Assembly (NCBI GenBank): GCA_020851115.1
Contig: JADZDJ010000283.1
Span: forward strand, 1 to 55,593
DNA from: Pirellulales bacterium
GTDB taxonomy: Bacteria > Planctomycetota > Planctomycetia > Pirellulales > JADZDJ01
DNA length: 55,593 bases
Direction: 5' to 3'
Part shown: positions 1-8,000 of the stretch, one piece after another
How the letters are laid out: each line of letters opens with the position of its first letter
Position numbering within the stretch: the stretch's first letter is position 1
The notes under the pieces: model-generated
Databases searched by the model: none
The model's input: only the letters and a program-made list of their open reading frames with translations
What the model was told of the DNA's origin: nothing
Position numbers and translations under genes: made by a program

Positions 1-921
1 ATCGGCGAAGACAATTTTCTAACGCCGCTCTTGGGAACGACCTGTGCAACGGCCGACGTTGGCCAGTGCGATCGCTGGCCGCGCTGGTCCGTGCAGGCTG
101 AAAGTATTTTTCTATGGCGCGACAATGGCGCACGCGCACAACGACCTTCTCCGATAAACAATTTGAGCACGGGTTCCGCGCCATTCGATGTTGGCATTGG
201 TCCTCAGGTTTCACTTGCCTATCGCGTTGACGCCGCCAAGTTCTGGGAGGCAAAGTATTTCAGCGTGCTTGGCATGAGTGGATCAGCGATTGGCATGGAT
301 TTGCTCGCGCTCGATTCGCTCGATCCGATTCCGCCCAATCCCGCCGACAGCCTGTTCCAGATCAATCGACCATTTCAACTGTTGCGCATCGATACGCGAA
401 TTCAGTATGATTCGGAATTCCATGATGCGGAAATCAATTACCTGCATCGCTGGGGCGAACTATCACTATTGAGCGGCTTTCGTTTTGTGCGATTGGCGGA
501 AAGCTTTTGCGAATCGGGAGCATTTTCGAGGTTTACCCGCAACACCAACAACGATTTGTTTGGCGGACAGTTTGGGGCGCGTTGGTGCCGTTCCTACCAC
601 AACCTCGTTTCGTGGGATGTCACCGGAAAAGCTGGCGTGTTTGGAAACAGCGCCCAGCAAAGTCAGTCACGTAGAATGCCTTCAGGCGAAATTCCACCGA
701 CCTGGACGGACGCCGTTGTCGCGTTCGTGGGAGATCTCAACTTCTCCGCAAATTACCGCCTCTCGCCGGTGTGGAATATTCGCTGCGGCTACAATTTGAT
801 CTGGCTCGACGGAATTGCACTCGCTCCGGACCAGCCATTCATGTTGACGAATGGCAGGGTTGTAGCGGACGGCAATATCTTCTTGCATGGTGCCAATGTA
901 GGTTTGGAGGCCGATTGGTAG
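1..921 (+). CDS. BBP7-like outer-membrane beta-barrel protein, 5' end outside window
   Basis: The reading frame is open from the first base, so the true start lies upstream and only the last 306 residues are visible. The visible part has the alternating hydrophobic/polar strands and aromatic-rich turns of an outer-membrane barrel. Near its start an SIFLWRDN-like motif precedes a GIGPQVSLAYR strand, and the protein ends on an aromatic residue (GLEADW). This pattern matches the planctomycete BBP7 family, which is surface exposed and of unknown ligand. Family assignment rests on sequence feel without alignment. The gene ends 27 bases before the convergent flavoprotein remnant. Confidence 0.72.
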   Translation: MGEDNFLTPLLGTTCATADVGQCDRWPRWSVQAESIFLWRDNGARAQRPSPINNLSTGSAPFDVGIGPQVSLAYRVDAAKFWEAKYFSVLGMSGSAIGMDLLALDSLDPIPPNPADSLFQINRPFQLLRIDTRIQYDSEFHDAEINYLHRWGELSLLSGFRFVRLAESFCESGAFSRFTRNTNNDLFGGQFGARWCRSYHNLVSWDVTGKAGVFGNSAQQSQSRRMPSGEIPPTWTDAVVAFVGDLNFSANYRLSPVWNIRCGYNLIWLDGIALAPDQPFMLTNGRVVADGNIFLHGANVGLEADW

Positions 922-948
922 CGGTGATGTTTGGGGTGTCCAACGAGG

Positions 949-1245
949 CTATTGGCCGCTATCTGCTGGTGGCACAAACACCCCCTTGTGATTGAAATAG
1001 ACGATGCTTGCCGCCGCGCGCATCGGTTGGGTGGCCAGCAGCAGGTTGAAGAGCAGGTCGCTTTGAAAGCGGTCGAAAAGGAAGCGGAGCAGGCGCTTGG
1101 TGCGAAAGCGGGGATAGGAACCGACGAACCAGCCGCTGGGATCTTCTCGCTTGCCGCTGAGGAACTCGGCGATGGCGTGACCGGCGGCCAGACCGTGCTT
1201 CAGGGCGGTGTGAATGCCGCCGGCGGTGACAGGCGAGGCGGCACC
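949..1245 (-). pseudogene. C-terminal remnant of an FAD-dependent oxidoreductase (geranylgeranyl-reductase-like)
   Basis: In the frame ending at 949 the last ~100 codons look like a flavoprotein end. SPVTAGGIHTALKHG resembles the conserved glycine-rich stretch before the last FAD-contacting helix. It is followed by LAAGHAIAEFL, then RFLFDRF and YFNHKGVF. No Rossmann GxGxxG start or middle domain exists upstream on this strand, because those bases encode the MMPL exporter in another frame. I infer that a deletion fused the exporter's 3' end to this fragment. The join lies near 1235-1250, where both frames are readable. Whether any protein is made from the remnant is unknown; it has no start codon of its own that I can support. 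Confidence 0.6.
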
Positions 1246-3536
1246 CGATCGAACACGCGCAGCAAATTTGGCAGCATCACCGTGTCGCCCAGCACCGCGG
1301 CAATCATCGCCACCGAGGCCAGCACGCCGAAGTGGTAGAGCGGCAAGAAATCGGTCGCCAAAAAGATCATGAAACCCGCGACATGGACGGCCGTCATGAG
1401 CACCACCGGTCGGCCGAGATGCTGGAACGTTTCTCGCAGCGCGGAATCTTGGCTGTGTCCTTGTGCGCGGGTGAGCGTCTGATAGTGCAGGATGAAGTGA
1501 ATCGTGTCGTTCAGCGCGATGCCCAGCGCCACCGTGGCGACCATGGCCGTGCCGCTGTTCAGCGGCACGCCAGTCAGCCCCATCATGCCGTAGACAACCA
1601 CGATCGGAAACGCGTTGGGCAGAAAGGCAATGACCGAGAATTTCACGGAGCGGAACAGAAAGATGCAAACGACGCCCATCACCAGCGCCGAGCCGGCCAA
1701 GCCGCTGGCCAGGCCGCTGATGAGGCCGCTGGCCAGATAGACCACCGATGCCGCGGTGCCGGCGAGGTAGCATTTGAATCGGGTTTGCGGTAGCGACCGT
1801 TCGGTCAGTTCGACGAGTTGCTCGAAGCCGCCGGGCACTCGGTCGTGCGCCAGAAAGGTGAGCCGAATCGCCCCTTCGTTCAACTTGTCGCGGTTCCAAT
1901 TGGCAAAGGTCTCGTTGAACTTCGCCAGGTGCTGCAAGACGTTGCGCATTTGCAGCAAGCGCTGCGCGACGGCCAGCAACCCTTCTTGCTTCTCCAGCTT
2001 GCGCAGGTCTTCGTAGAACTTCGCCTGCCGCTGCAACAGGGCCGAGGTGGAAATGACGCGCACGACTCCCAGATCGCGCCTGGCTGCAATGGCATCCGAA
2101 AAATCTTGTGCCGCTTTCGCGTTGGCTCGATGGATTTTGTCTCCTGGATCGTTGCCTTGCGGCAACCGTCCTTTGTCGTAGGGAACGAGTACGACCTCCA
2201 GTTGATACAGCCCGAAGCGTTCGTTGCACAGATGGTTGCGCGCTTGGCTGAGGGGCATTTGGGGGCCAAAAAATGAGAAGGGATCGACGTCCACTTTGAG
2301 GCCCACAGGGCTGGTCGGCGACCAAGGAACGGACAGCAGGCCAAAGGCCAGCATCACGACCAACGAAGCGATCGTGATCGTCTTGGGATACTGGCCGATG
2401 AAATCGGACCACCAGCCGAATTCCTGGGGGAGCAGAAATCGCCCCGCGTAGGCTTTGTGAATCGGCAAGATTTGCGACAGGATAAACACCGAAAAGAACG
2501 CCAACATTGCGCCCGCAAACAGTTGATAACCCAAGTCGCGCACCGGCAGCAGTTGGTTGAATGCCAGCATCAAAAAGCCGATGGCCGTCGTGACCGCCGC
2601 CCCCAAACAGGCCACTCCGACCCAGCGCACCAAATTCTGGCGGCCTTCGACCGTGGCGGCGGCGGCGCCATGATCGACCGCGTAGGCGACAAAGTGAATC
2701 GTGGTGGCAATCGCAATGATCGAAATCAGCGGCGGCGTGGCCGTCGAGAGCACGCCGATACCCGTGCCCATCCAGCCAATCATTCCGAGCACCATAAGGA
2801 GGGCTGCGCCAGCCCCCATCGTCGCCAGCGCCAGCGCACGCCACGAGCGAAATCCAATCAGCAGCGTCACCAGGCCGACGCAAATCGACAGCGGCAGAAA
2901 TACGACGACGGCGGTGCGTGCCCGTTTTTCCAACTCGTCCATCAACAAAATGGCGCCCGCGGTATGGAAACGGGCCTCTCGAAACGCCGATTCGCGTTTC
3001 GCTTCGTCCAAAATCTGGCGCAGGTCGCGAATCACGATTCGCCGCAAGCGATCTAATTCGACCGGATCGCGCGGATACGACATCTCGCAGACGGTGAGCA
3101 AGGTGCGTCCCAGCTTGCCGTTGCGGCTGGAACTCCAAAGTGCGCCTTCGTACAGGCCGAAGCGGTCGGTGTTGGCCGGATCGATCAACTCGGTGAGCGG
3201 CACTGCTTCCACGTCTTCGGCGAGCAGCGAAGCATCGTACACGTGTTGCATTCCTTCGATGGCCGACAGTTTCTCGCGCAGCTTTTTCAGTGCCGCGGAA
3301 TCTTCGTCTCGCACCGGCCGCAGAAATTCGATGCCGATGGCGATTGAATCGCCGAAGCCGAAATGATCGTCGAGCACCTTCCAAGCGCGCTGGGTGCTCG
3401 CCGGCAGCCAGCGCTCGGGCGAGTCGTCGAACTTCAGTCGGGGCAGAAAGCACGCGGCCACCAGCAGCAGCGCGAGCATCGCGGCCTGGCAGGCCCGGGG
3501 GTGACGGTCGAGCGCAAAAAGGAATCGTTCGAGCAC
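1200..3536 (-). CDS. RND/MMPL-family exporter
   Basis: This 778-residue inner-membrane protein has the duplicated MMPL layout. One transmembrane helix lies near residues 15-32, followed by a large periplasmic segment and a cluster of five helices (about 210-370). The pattern then repeats, with a second periplasmic segment and helices at about 600-760. Charged residues inside the helices (HFVAYAVDH in the first half, ALNDTIHFILHY in the second) fit proton-driven transport. MMPL proteins export lipids, including hopanoids through HpnN, but the substrate here cannot be read. The last ~15 residues (PPRLSPPAAFTPP) are proline-rich and come from out-of-frame translation of the flavoprotein remnant, so the native C-terminus may be altered. 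It is divergent from the prenyl synthase. Confidence 0.85.
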   Translation of the reverse strand: MLERFLFALDRHPRACQAAMLALLLVAACFLPRLKFDDSPERWLPASTQRAWKVLDDHFGFGDSIAIGIEFLRPVRDEDSAALKKLREKLSAIEGMQHVYDASLLAEDVEAVPLTELIDPANTDRFGLYEGALWSSSRNGKLGRTLLTVCEMSYPRDPVELDRLRRIVIRDLRQILDEAKRESAFREARFHTAGAILLMDELEKRARTAVVVFLPLSICVGLVTLLIGFRSWRALALATMGAGAALLMVLGMIGWMGTGIGVLSTATPPLISIIAIATTIHFVAYAVDHGAAAATVEGRQNLVRWVGVACLGAAVTTAIGFLMLAFNQLLPVRDLGYQLFAGAMLAFFSVFILSQILPIHKAYAGRFLLPQEFGWWSDFIGQYPKTITIASLVVMLAFGLLSVPWSPTSPVGLKVDVDPFSFFGPQMPLSQARNHLCNERFGLYQLEVVLVPYDKGRLPQGNDPGDKIHRANAKAAQDFSDAIAARRDLGVVRVISTSALLQRQAKFYEDLRKLEKQEGLLAVAQRLLQMRNVLQHLAKFNETFANWNRDKLNEGAIRLTFLAHDRVPGGFEQLVELTERSLPQTRFKCYLAGTAASVVYLASGLISGLASGLAGSALVMGVVCIFLFRSVKFSVIAFLPNAFPIVVVYGMMGLTGVPLNSGTAMVATVALGIALNDTIHFILHYQTLTRAQGHSQDSALRETFQHLGRPVVLMTAVHVAGFMIFLATDFLPLYHFGVLASVAMIAAVLGDTVMLPNLLRVFDRVPPRLSPPAAFTPP

Positions 3537-4122
3537 GAAAGGTAAAGATCAGCTAGCGGAACATGACTGCACAAGAACGAAGCACCGTGCTTGGGAGGTG
3601 GGTCCGCCACGCATCGGGCCAAGCGTCGATTCCACGATCGTATCCAGGGAACGCATGGCATCCAACGGGGGCGGCCTCCGCGTGCGCCCGCTGGGCGCGG
3701 CCATGAGGTGCAATGGGCCAGCGGGCAGGCGAACAGAGAACGTACCAGTTTTCCATTCGCCGGGTTTCAAAGCGCGCGAATTTCCGGAATTACGGGGATC
3801 CAGGGGTCGTTTCCAGACGGCGTTGCTTTGGTATGATGGTGAGCTGATTTGGACGTCTGCCGACGAACCGGGGGCGATCGCGACCGACAAGCGGCATGGA
3901 CCGTCTGGGCGGCCGCGCCGCCTGCTGGCCCGCCGCGTTCATTTAGGATACCTTTACGGCCGTTTGGGGCGAGCCCGCCTTGATGGAACTTGCACGCACG
4001 GCTGCGGCAACGAACCGAACCTCCCGATGATTCGAGGCGATTCTTTGGCGACCGTAATTCCAGCATCGAATTCGGCAAAACTCCAACCGCCGCTGGCGGC
4101 GAAGCAGGAGGGCCGCTCTCGC
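3537..4122. other. Divergent spacer between exporter and prenyl synthase
   Basis: These 586 bases separate two divergent genes. A plus-strand frame stays open from 3598 into the synthase. Its 175 extra codons are rich in Arg and Gly, match no domain I know and precede a good ribosome site, so I read this stretch as non-coding leader or promoter DNA. Confidence 0.5.
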
Positions 4123-5256
4123 ATGGTCCCCGCTCTGCCAACAGATCGGTACGCCCAGCTTATGCAGGCGGCGGCGGCCATGTTCGCTCCCGACGAAATC
4201 GCCCGGCTTGCCCCGCGAGCACATCGAGGCCAATCGCTCGCCCAGCGCAACGGCGACGGATTGCACGGCATCGATCCGCTGGCGGCGACCGAGACGATTG
4301 CCTACGACTTCCTGGTGAAGGGAGGAAAGCATTCTCGGCCGTTCATTACGCTGGCCGTCTACGAATCGTTGGCCGGCGGCCATGAAACGAGCTTGAACGG
4401 TCACGCCGATGCGGCCGGCTATCTTGCGGCCTTGCCGCTGGGCGTGAAGCGTTGCGCGCTGTCGATCGAAACCTTTCACAAGGCCTCGTTGGTTCACGAC
4501 GACATCGAGGATGACGATGAATTTCGGTATGGCGACCAGACGCTGCATCGCAAGTTCGGCACGCCGACGGCAATCAACGTCGGCGACTATTTGATCGGGC
4601 TGGGGTACCGACTGGTGGCCCGCGAGACCAAGTCGCTTGGACCCGAGGTCGTTGGCGACATTCTGGATCGACTTTCGGAAGCTCACGTGAAGCTCAGTGA
4701 AGGGCAAGGAGCCGAATTGATTTGGCGAGATTCACTCGATAAGCAACTCACGCCGCAGGACGCAATTCGCATTTACTCGCTGAAAACGGCTCCCGCGTTT
4801 GAAGCGGCTTTGCATACGGGCCTGCGCCTTGCTGGTCCGGCCGCTCGTTACGCCGAAGCGGTCGCCAGCTTTGCGACGAACTTGGGCATCGCCTTCCAGA
4901 TCATCAACGACTTGAACGACTGGCTGGGGGACGATCACAACAAACTGTCCGCCGCGGGCGATGTGATTGGCGGCCGGCCGACCGTGCTCTGGGCGCTGGC
5001 GCTGGAAAGCTTGCCGGCGGAGCAGCGCGCGCGGCTAAAATCTCTTGCCTCCCAGCAACCGTTGACGCACGGCGCGGTCCTGGAAATCCGCCGCTTGTAC
5101 GACGAGGCCGATGTCTTTGCCAACGCGAGCGGCCTCGTCGAGAAATACCAGCATCGAGCCGCGACGGTCGCCGACTCTATCGAGCCTGAGCCGCTGCGCC
5201 AGTTGTTCCGCCACTTGATCGAGTTGGTGCTCCAGCGGCGCAAAGCTAACGGTTAA
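4123..5256 (+). CDS. Polyprenyl diphosphate synthase (trans-isoprenyl type)
   Basis: It condenses isopentenyl diphosphate units onto an allylic diphosphate to make a linear isoprenoid chain. The 377-residue protein shows GGKHSRP (residues 67-73) for diphosphate binding, the first Asp-rich motif DDIED (126-130) and the second motif NDLND (262-266), whose first Asp is Asn. The residue five before the first motif is a small Ala (121). In this family that usually allows products longer than C20; this is inference only. I chose ATG 4123 because AGGAGG lies at 4106-4111, eleven bases upstream; longer in-frame starts give an N-terminus without recognisable domain. The UbiC-like gene follows 123 bases downstream on the same strand. 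Confidence 0.88.
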   Translation: MVPALPTDRYAQLMQAAAAMFAPDEIARLAPRAHRGQSLAQRNGDGLHGIDPLAATETIAYDFLVKGGKHSRPFITLAVYESLAGGHETSLNGHADAAGYLAALPLGVKRCALSIETFHKASLVHDDIEDDDEFRYGDQTLHRKFGTPTAINVGDYLIGLGYRLVARETKSLGPEVVGDILDRLSEAHVKLSEGQGAELIWRDSLDKQLTPQDAIRIYSLKTAPAFEAALHTGLRLAGPAARYAEAVASFATNLGIAFQIINDLNDWLGDDHNKLSAAGDVIGGRPTVLWALALESLPAEQRARLKSLASQQPLTHGAVLEIRRLYDEADVFANASGLVEKYQHRAATVADSIEPEPLRQLFRHLIELVLQRRKANG

Positions 5257-5379
5257 TTTAGCTTGCCTCGTGCGGCAGAGTGTGCAAATAATGAGGTGCT
5301 TCGGCCGATCGATGATGGATTGCCGACAGCCTCGCTCGGTCGTCCCGCCTCGAGATTCGTCCCACCGGAAAGCGCTGCG

Positions 5380-5937
5380 ATGCTCCGATCGCCTTACCTC
5401 CCAGGCGCGATGGAACAACTTTCGGCGCTGATCGACTTGTTTTACGCCGAACCAGCCGATCTTGGCCGATTCGCCAAAGTGTCGGCCTCGGAAATTCCGC
5501 AGGCGCCTCGCGGCTTGCTCGACCACCGGCACCACATGACGGTGACCGTCGAAGCGCATCACCAATCGCCGGTCGATGTGCGCGTGCTGGATCGCATGAG
5601 CCAAGGGCATTACTACGCTCGAAAGATTTTGCTTGCCCGCCAGACCGATGGCCGCGTCGTGCAGTTCGGCATCATGCGCGTCAATTTGGAGTATCTAAGC
5701 CCGGCAGTCCGCCAGGAAATCGAACGCGAAGCAACGCCGCTTGGCAGAGTTCTGATCAATCACCGGGTGCTGCGAGAAATCGAGCTGACATCGCTCTGGA
5801 AGATCGAGCTTGGGCGAGATTTGTGCAAGCTTTTCGGCATGTCATCTCCCCAGGCGACCTTCGGCCGAACGGCCATCATTCACTGCAACGGCGAGCCGGG
5901 CATCGAATTGCTGGAGATTGTCGCGCCAGCGCTGTAA
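5380..5937 (+). CDS. UbiC-like chorismate lyase family protein (DUF98/ycf21 type)
   Basis: The 185-residue protein resembles the chorismate pyruvate-lyase fold. It has an LLDHRHHMTVTVEA strand near residue 45, a paired strand around VVQFGIMRVNL, the TPLGRVLI turn typical of this fold, and the closing strand GRTAIIHCNGEPGIELLEIV. UbiC makes 4-hydroxybenzoate from chorismate, and the cyanobacterial ycf21 branch does so for plastoquinone. Next to a long-chain prenyl synthase this suggests head-group supply for a prenylated aromatic. The start at 5380 is preceded by GGAAAG seven bases upstream; ATG 5410 is an alternative. The substrate is inferred, and binding-only relatives of this fold exist among UTRA domains. 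Confidence 0.68.
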   Translation: MLRSPYLPGAMEQLSALIDLFYAEPADLGRFAKVSASEIPQAPRGLLDHRHHMTVTVEAHHQSPVDVRVLDRMSQGHYYARKILLARQTDGRVVQFGIMRVNLEYLSPAVRQEIEREATPLGRVLINHRVLREIELTSLWKIELGRDLCKLFGMSSPQATFGRTAIIHCNGEPGIELLEIVAPAL

Positions 5938-6670
5938 TCCAACGACTCGACCGCTCGCGAAATCGCTGCTCTGCGAAGCAGCGGCGATTCGAGCATCCTG
6001 GACTTGCGCAAAGCGCGATGCCGCGCCAATCAACGCCTGTTGCCCCATTATTTGACTCGAAACACTTTCATTACTTCGTCCCCCAGGTGATTGATCACCT
6101 TGACTGCAATCCGGCCGCTCGCGGGTTTGTCGAATGGGCGGCTGGTGTCGCGATGGAGCGTGCTCCAGGCGTCGGCGTTGATCTCGGCCTTGAGCGTGGT
6201 TTTCAGCGACTTGTATGGGTCGCTTGCGCCCAGGAAATAGGCATGGCGGACGAAGAAGCTCTCTTCGTTGTAATCGGTGTCGAGGAACCAGCAGGCGATG
6301 CCGTCCGCCCCGTCGCTGCGGACTTCGCCCGTGTTGGGATGGAACACATCGACGCCGTTGACCTTCACCCGCAACTTGCCGTCCTTGCCGGTCAGAATCT
6401 CGATATCCGGCTCGCCGAAGATCACAAACAGGTTCCCCTTGCCGGTGTTCTTCAGGTCTTCGGCCATGTGCAGGTCGGCGTTCATGCGGGCCTTCAGCAC
6501 GGGTAGCTTGCCCAGCTTGTTGAACTCGGTGGCATGGGCCTCGTAGTTGAAGGCACAGGCAATCAGCACGTCAAAATTGGCGTCCCCCGCCTCGCGGGCC
6601 GCCTGCACCAGGTCTTGCCGCTGCACGGTGCCAAACTCCGGGCCGATGAAGATGGCGGCTCGCATTTCGT

Positions 6671-6738
6671 TCTTGTTGACAGGATGAACAGGATTCTCAG
6701 GATGCTTTGCCTGGTTCTTATCCTGTGCATTCTGTCGA
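6671..6738. repeat. Dispersed ACAGGAT-type palindromic repeat inside the methyltransferase remnant
   Basis: Iterated AACAGGAT/ACAGGATT words on the left face ATCCTGT/TTCTGTC words on the right, giving an imperfect palindrome. It is read in frame as a polar stretch around NPVHPVNK, between CAAGTY and AAIFIGPEF. It belongs to the same word family as the 7186-7413 pair. Confidence 0.65.
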
Positions 6739-7185
6739 TAGGTTCCCGCGGCGCAAACCATCTCTCCCGGCCAGGGGACGAGCGACGTGAACGTAATCCG
6801 GTCCTCTTTGTGGGCCTGCTGCACGCCGGCGGTTTTGAGGTTCTCCAGGATGATTTGTGCGAAGTCCGGCACGTGACTCCGGTCGCTTACGCTTCCGGCT
6901 CGCCGGGTGGATTTCAGCGGGTCGATCAGCTCGTCGTTTTCATCGACGCCCAAGACGCGATGCGGCGAGAGACTTTCGACGGTAAACGGCCCGGCCACGC
7001 GGACCTTCTTCTTGTCTTCATACGGCTTGTCGTAGAGATATTCGAACTCCGCCTTGGCGGCAATGCTGGCGTCGATCTCTTTCTGCCGCGCGATGCGGGC
7101 CTCCCACCAGGCAGCGTGAAGTGCCTGAGTGGCTTTTGGCCAGTGGGGATCGGCTGCGCGGGGAATCTCCCACTCCTCCCAGGGC

Positions 7186-7413
7186 TTGTTTTGGACAGGA
7201 TTCACAGGATGGGCAGGAAGGTTTTTTGAATCCGTCATTCCTTTCGATTCAATTCCGCCTTGTTGATCCTGTAAATCTTGTTCATCCAGTCCCAATTCCT
7301 TGTTTTGGACAGGATTCACAGGATGGGCAGGAAGGTTTTTTGAACCCTTCATTCCTTTCGATTCAGTTCCGCCTTGCCGATCCTGTAAATCCTGTTCATC
7401 CTGTCTCAATTCC
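7186..7413. repeat. Tandem pair of 114-bp repeats, in frame in the methyltransferase remnant
   Basis: Units 7186-7299 and 7300-7413 match at most positions, and each is exactly 38 codons. Both begin with TTGTTTTGGACAGGATTCAC and end with iterated ATCCTGT words, so each unit is itself an imperfect palindrome. In protein they give repeated DEQDLQD and HPVNPVQNK stretches, inserted between the LNE and PWEEWEIP segments of the methyltransferase. Confidence 0.85.
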
Positions 7414-7633
7414 TCGTTCAGTGCCTGTCTCAGCGGTTCTAGCCGCGTTTGCCACTTCTCCCAGATCACGTCGATTTCGGCGTTGTTGGCAATGCTTTTG
7501 AGCGTGATGTGCGGCACGCGCTCATAGACAAAGCCGTGGCGGAGATTGCCGTGCGTGGGCTGCGTGGAAGGAGCGGACTGCGTGACTTCCGCTTCCTTGT
7601 GCTGCCCGTCGGGCGAATCGGCGAGCAGATAGC

Positions 7634-7714
7634 CCATTTGCGGATCGTGTTGTGGTGGACGCCGAGGTACTCGGCCGCCTCCGCGGTGTGCAGATATTCC
7701 GATAATTTCGTCAT
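7634..7714 (-). pseudogene. N-terminal remnant of an excisionase/MerR-type HTH protein
   Basis: ATG 7714 opens 27 codons reading MTKLSEYLHTAEAAEYLGV and then NTIRKW, the start of the small helix-turn-helix proteins annotated as excisionase family. After the Trp codon at 7634-7636 the similarity stops. The sequence then matches the methyltransferase remnant in another frame, and the HTH frame runs on as unrelated residues to 7466. Such HTH genes often precede restriction-modification genes in planctomycetes, so the order fits one locus shortened by deletion. Confidence 0.65.
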
Positions 7715-8000
7715 CGGCTTGGCCTCCGACCATTGGGCGAGGAAATCGCTGGACCCTCAGGTTAACAAACCCTATACGATTTGAACACCGCGCGCCCGTG
7801 GTCGGCCCAATGTTGGCCAACGGCAAGTGGCGATGCAATTTTCGGTGGAATGGTTGCCCACCGCGCTGGTCTTCGTTTCGCGCTTGGGTCTCTTGCGTGG
7901 CTGCGCGATGCAGGGCGGCTGGATTCAGCACGCCGAGCTGGAACCGAGCACACCGAGAGCGATGCTGTTCGTGGCGTCGCCTGATGCTCGAATATCGCTT

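Larger units (their letters stand above)
6048..7637 (-). pseudogene. C-terminal remnant of a site-specific DNA methyltransferase
   Basis: From MGYLLADSPDG at 7637 down to the stop at 6048, about 529 residues resemble the back half of large adenine-type DNA methyltransferases in planctomycetes. Key stretches are FVYERVPHITLKSIANNAEID, AWWEARIARQKEID, AAIFIGPEFGTV and ACWFLDTDYNEESFF. No FxGxG SAM-binding motif or DPPY-type catalytic motif is present, so it cannot methylate alone. The frame is intact, so a polypeptide could still be made. Upstream it is joined directly to the first codons of an HTH gene, which implies an internal deletion of the catalytic half. Three in-frame insertions of dispersed repeats interrupt otherwise collinear protein. 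An open frame extends upstream to 7931 but looks non-native. Confidence 0.7.

Noticed and set aside
949-3453. An 834-codon open frame covering most of the exporter gene on the same strand
   Set aside because: Above ~1245 it is very Arg-rich with no membrane pattern, a frame artefact of high-GC coding DNA; only its last ~100 codons look real and are listed as a remnant.
3598-4122. 175 extra N-terminal codons on the prenyl synthase
   Set aside because: Arg/Gly-rich, no domain, and AGGAGG sits correctly before ATG 4123.
7186-7413. A CRISPR array
   Set aside because: Only two 114-bp units in direct contact, no spacers, and read in frame.
7638-7931. N-terminal extension of the methyltransferase remnant
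   Set aside because: It overlaps the HTH gene start in another frame and has no similarity pattern; it is an accidental open frame.
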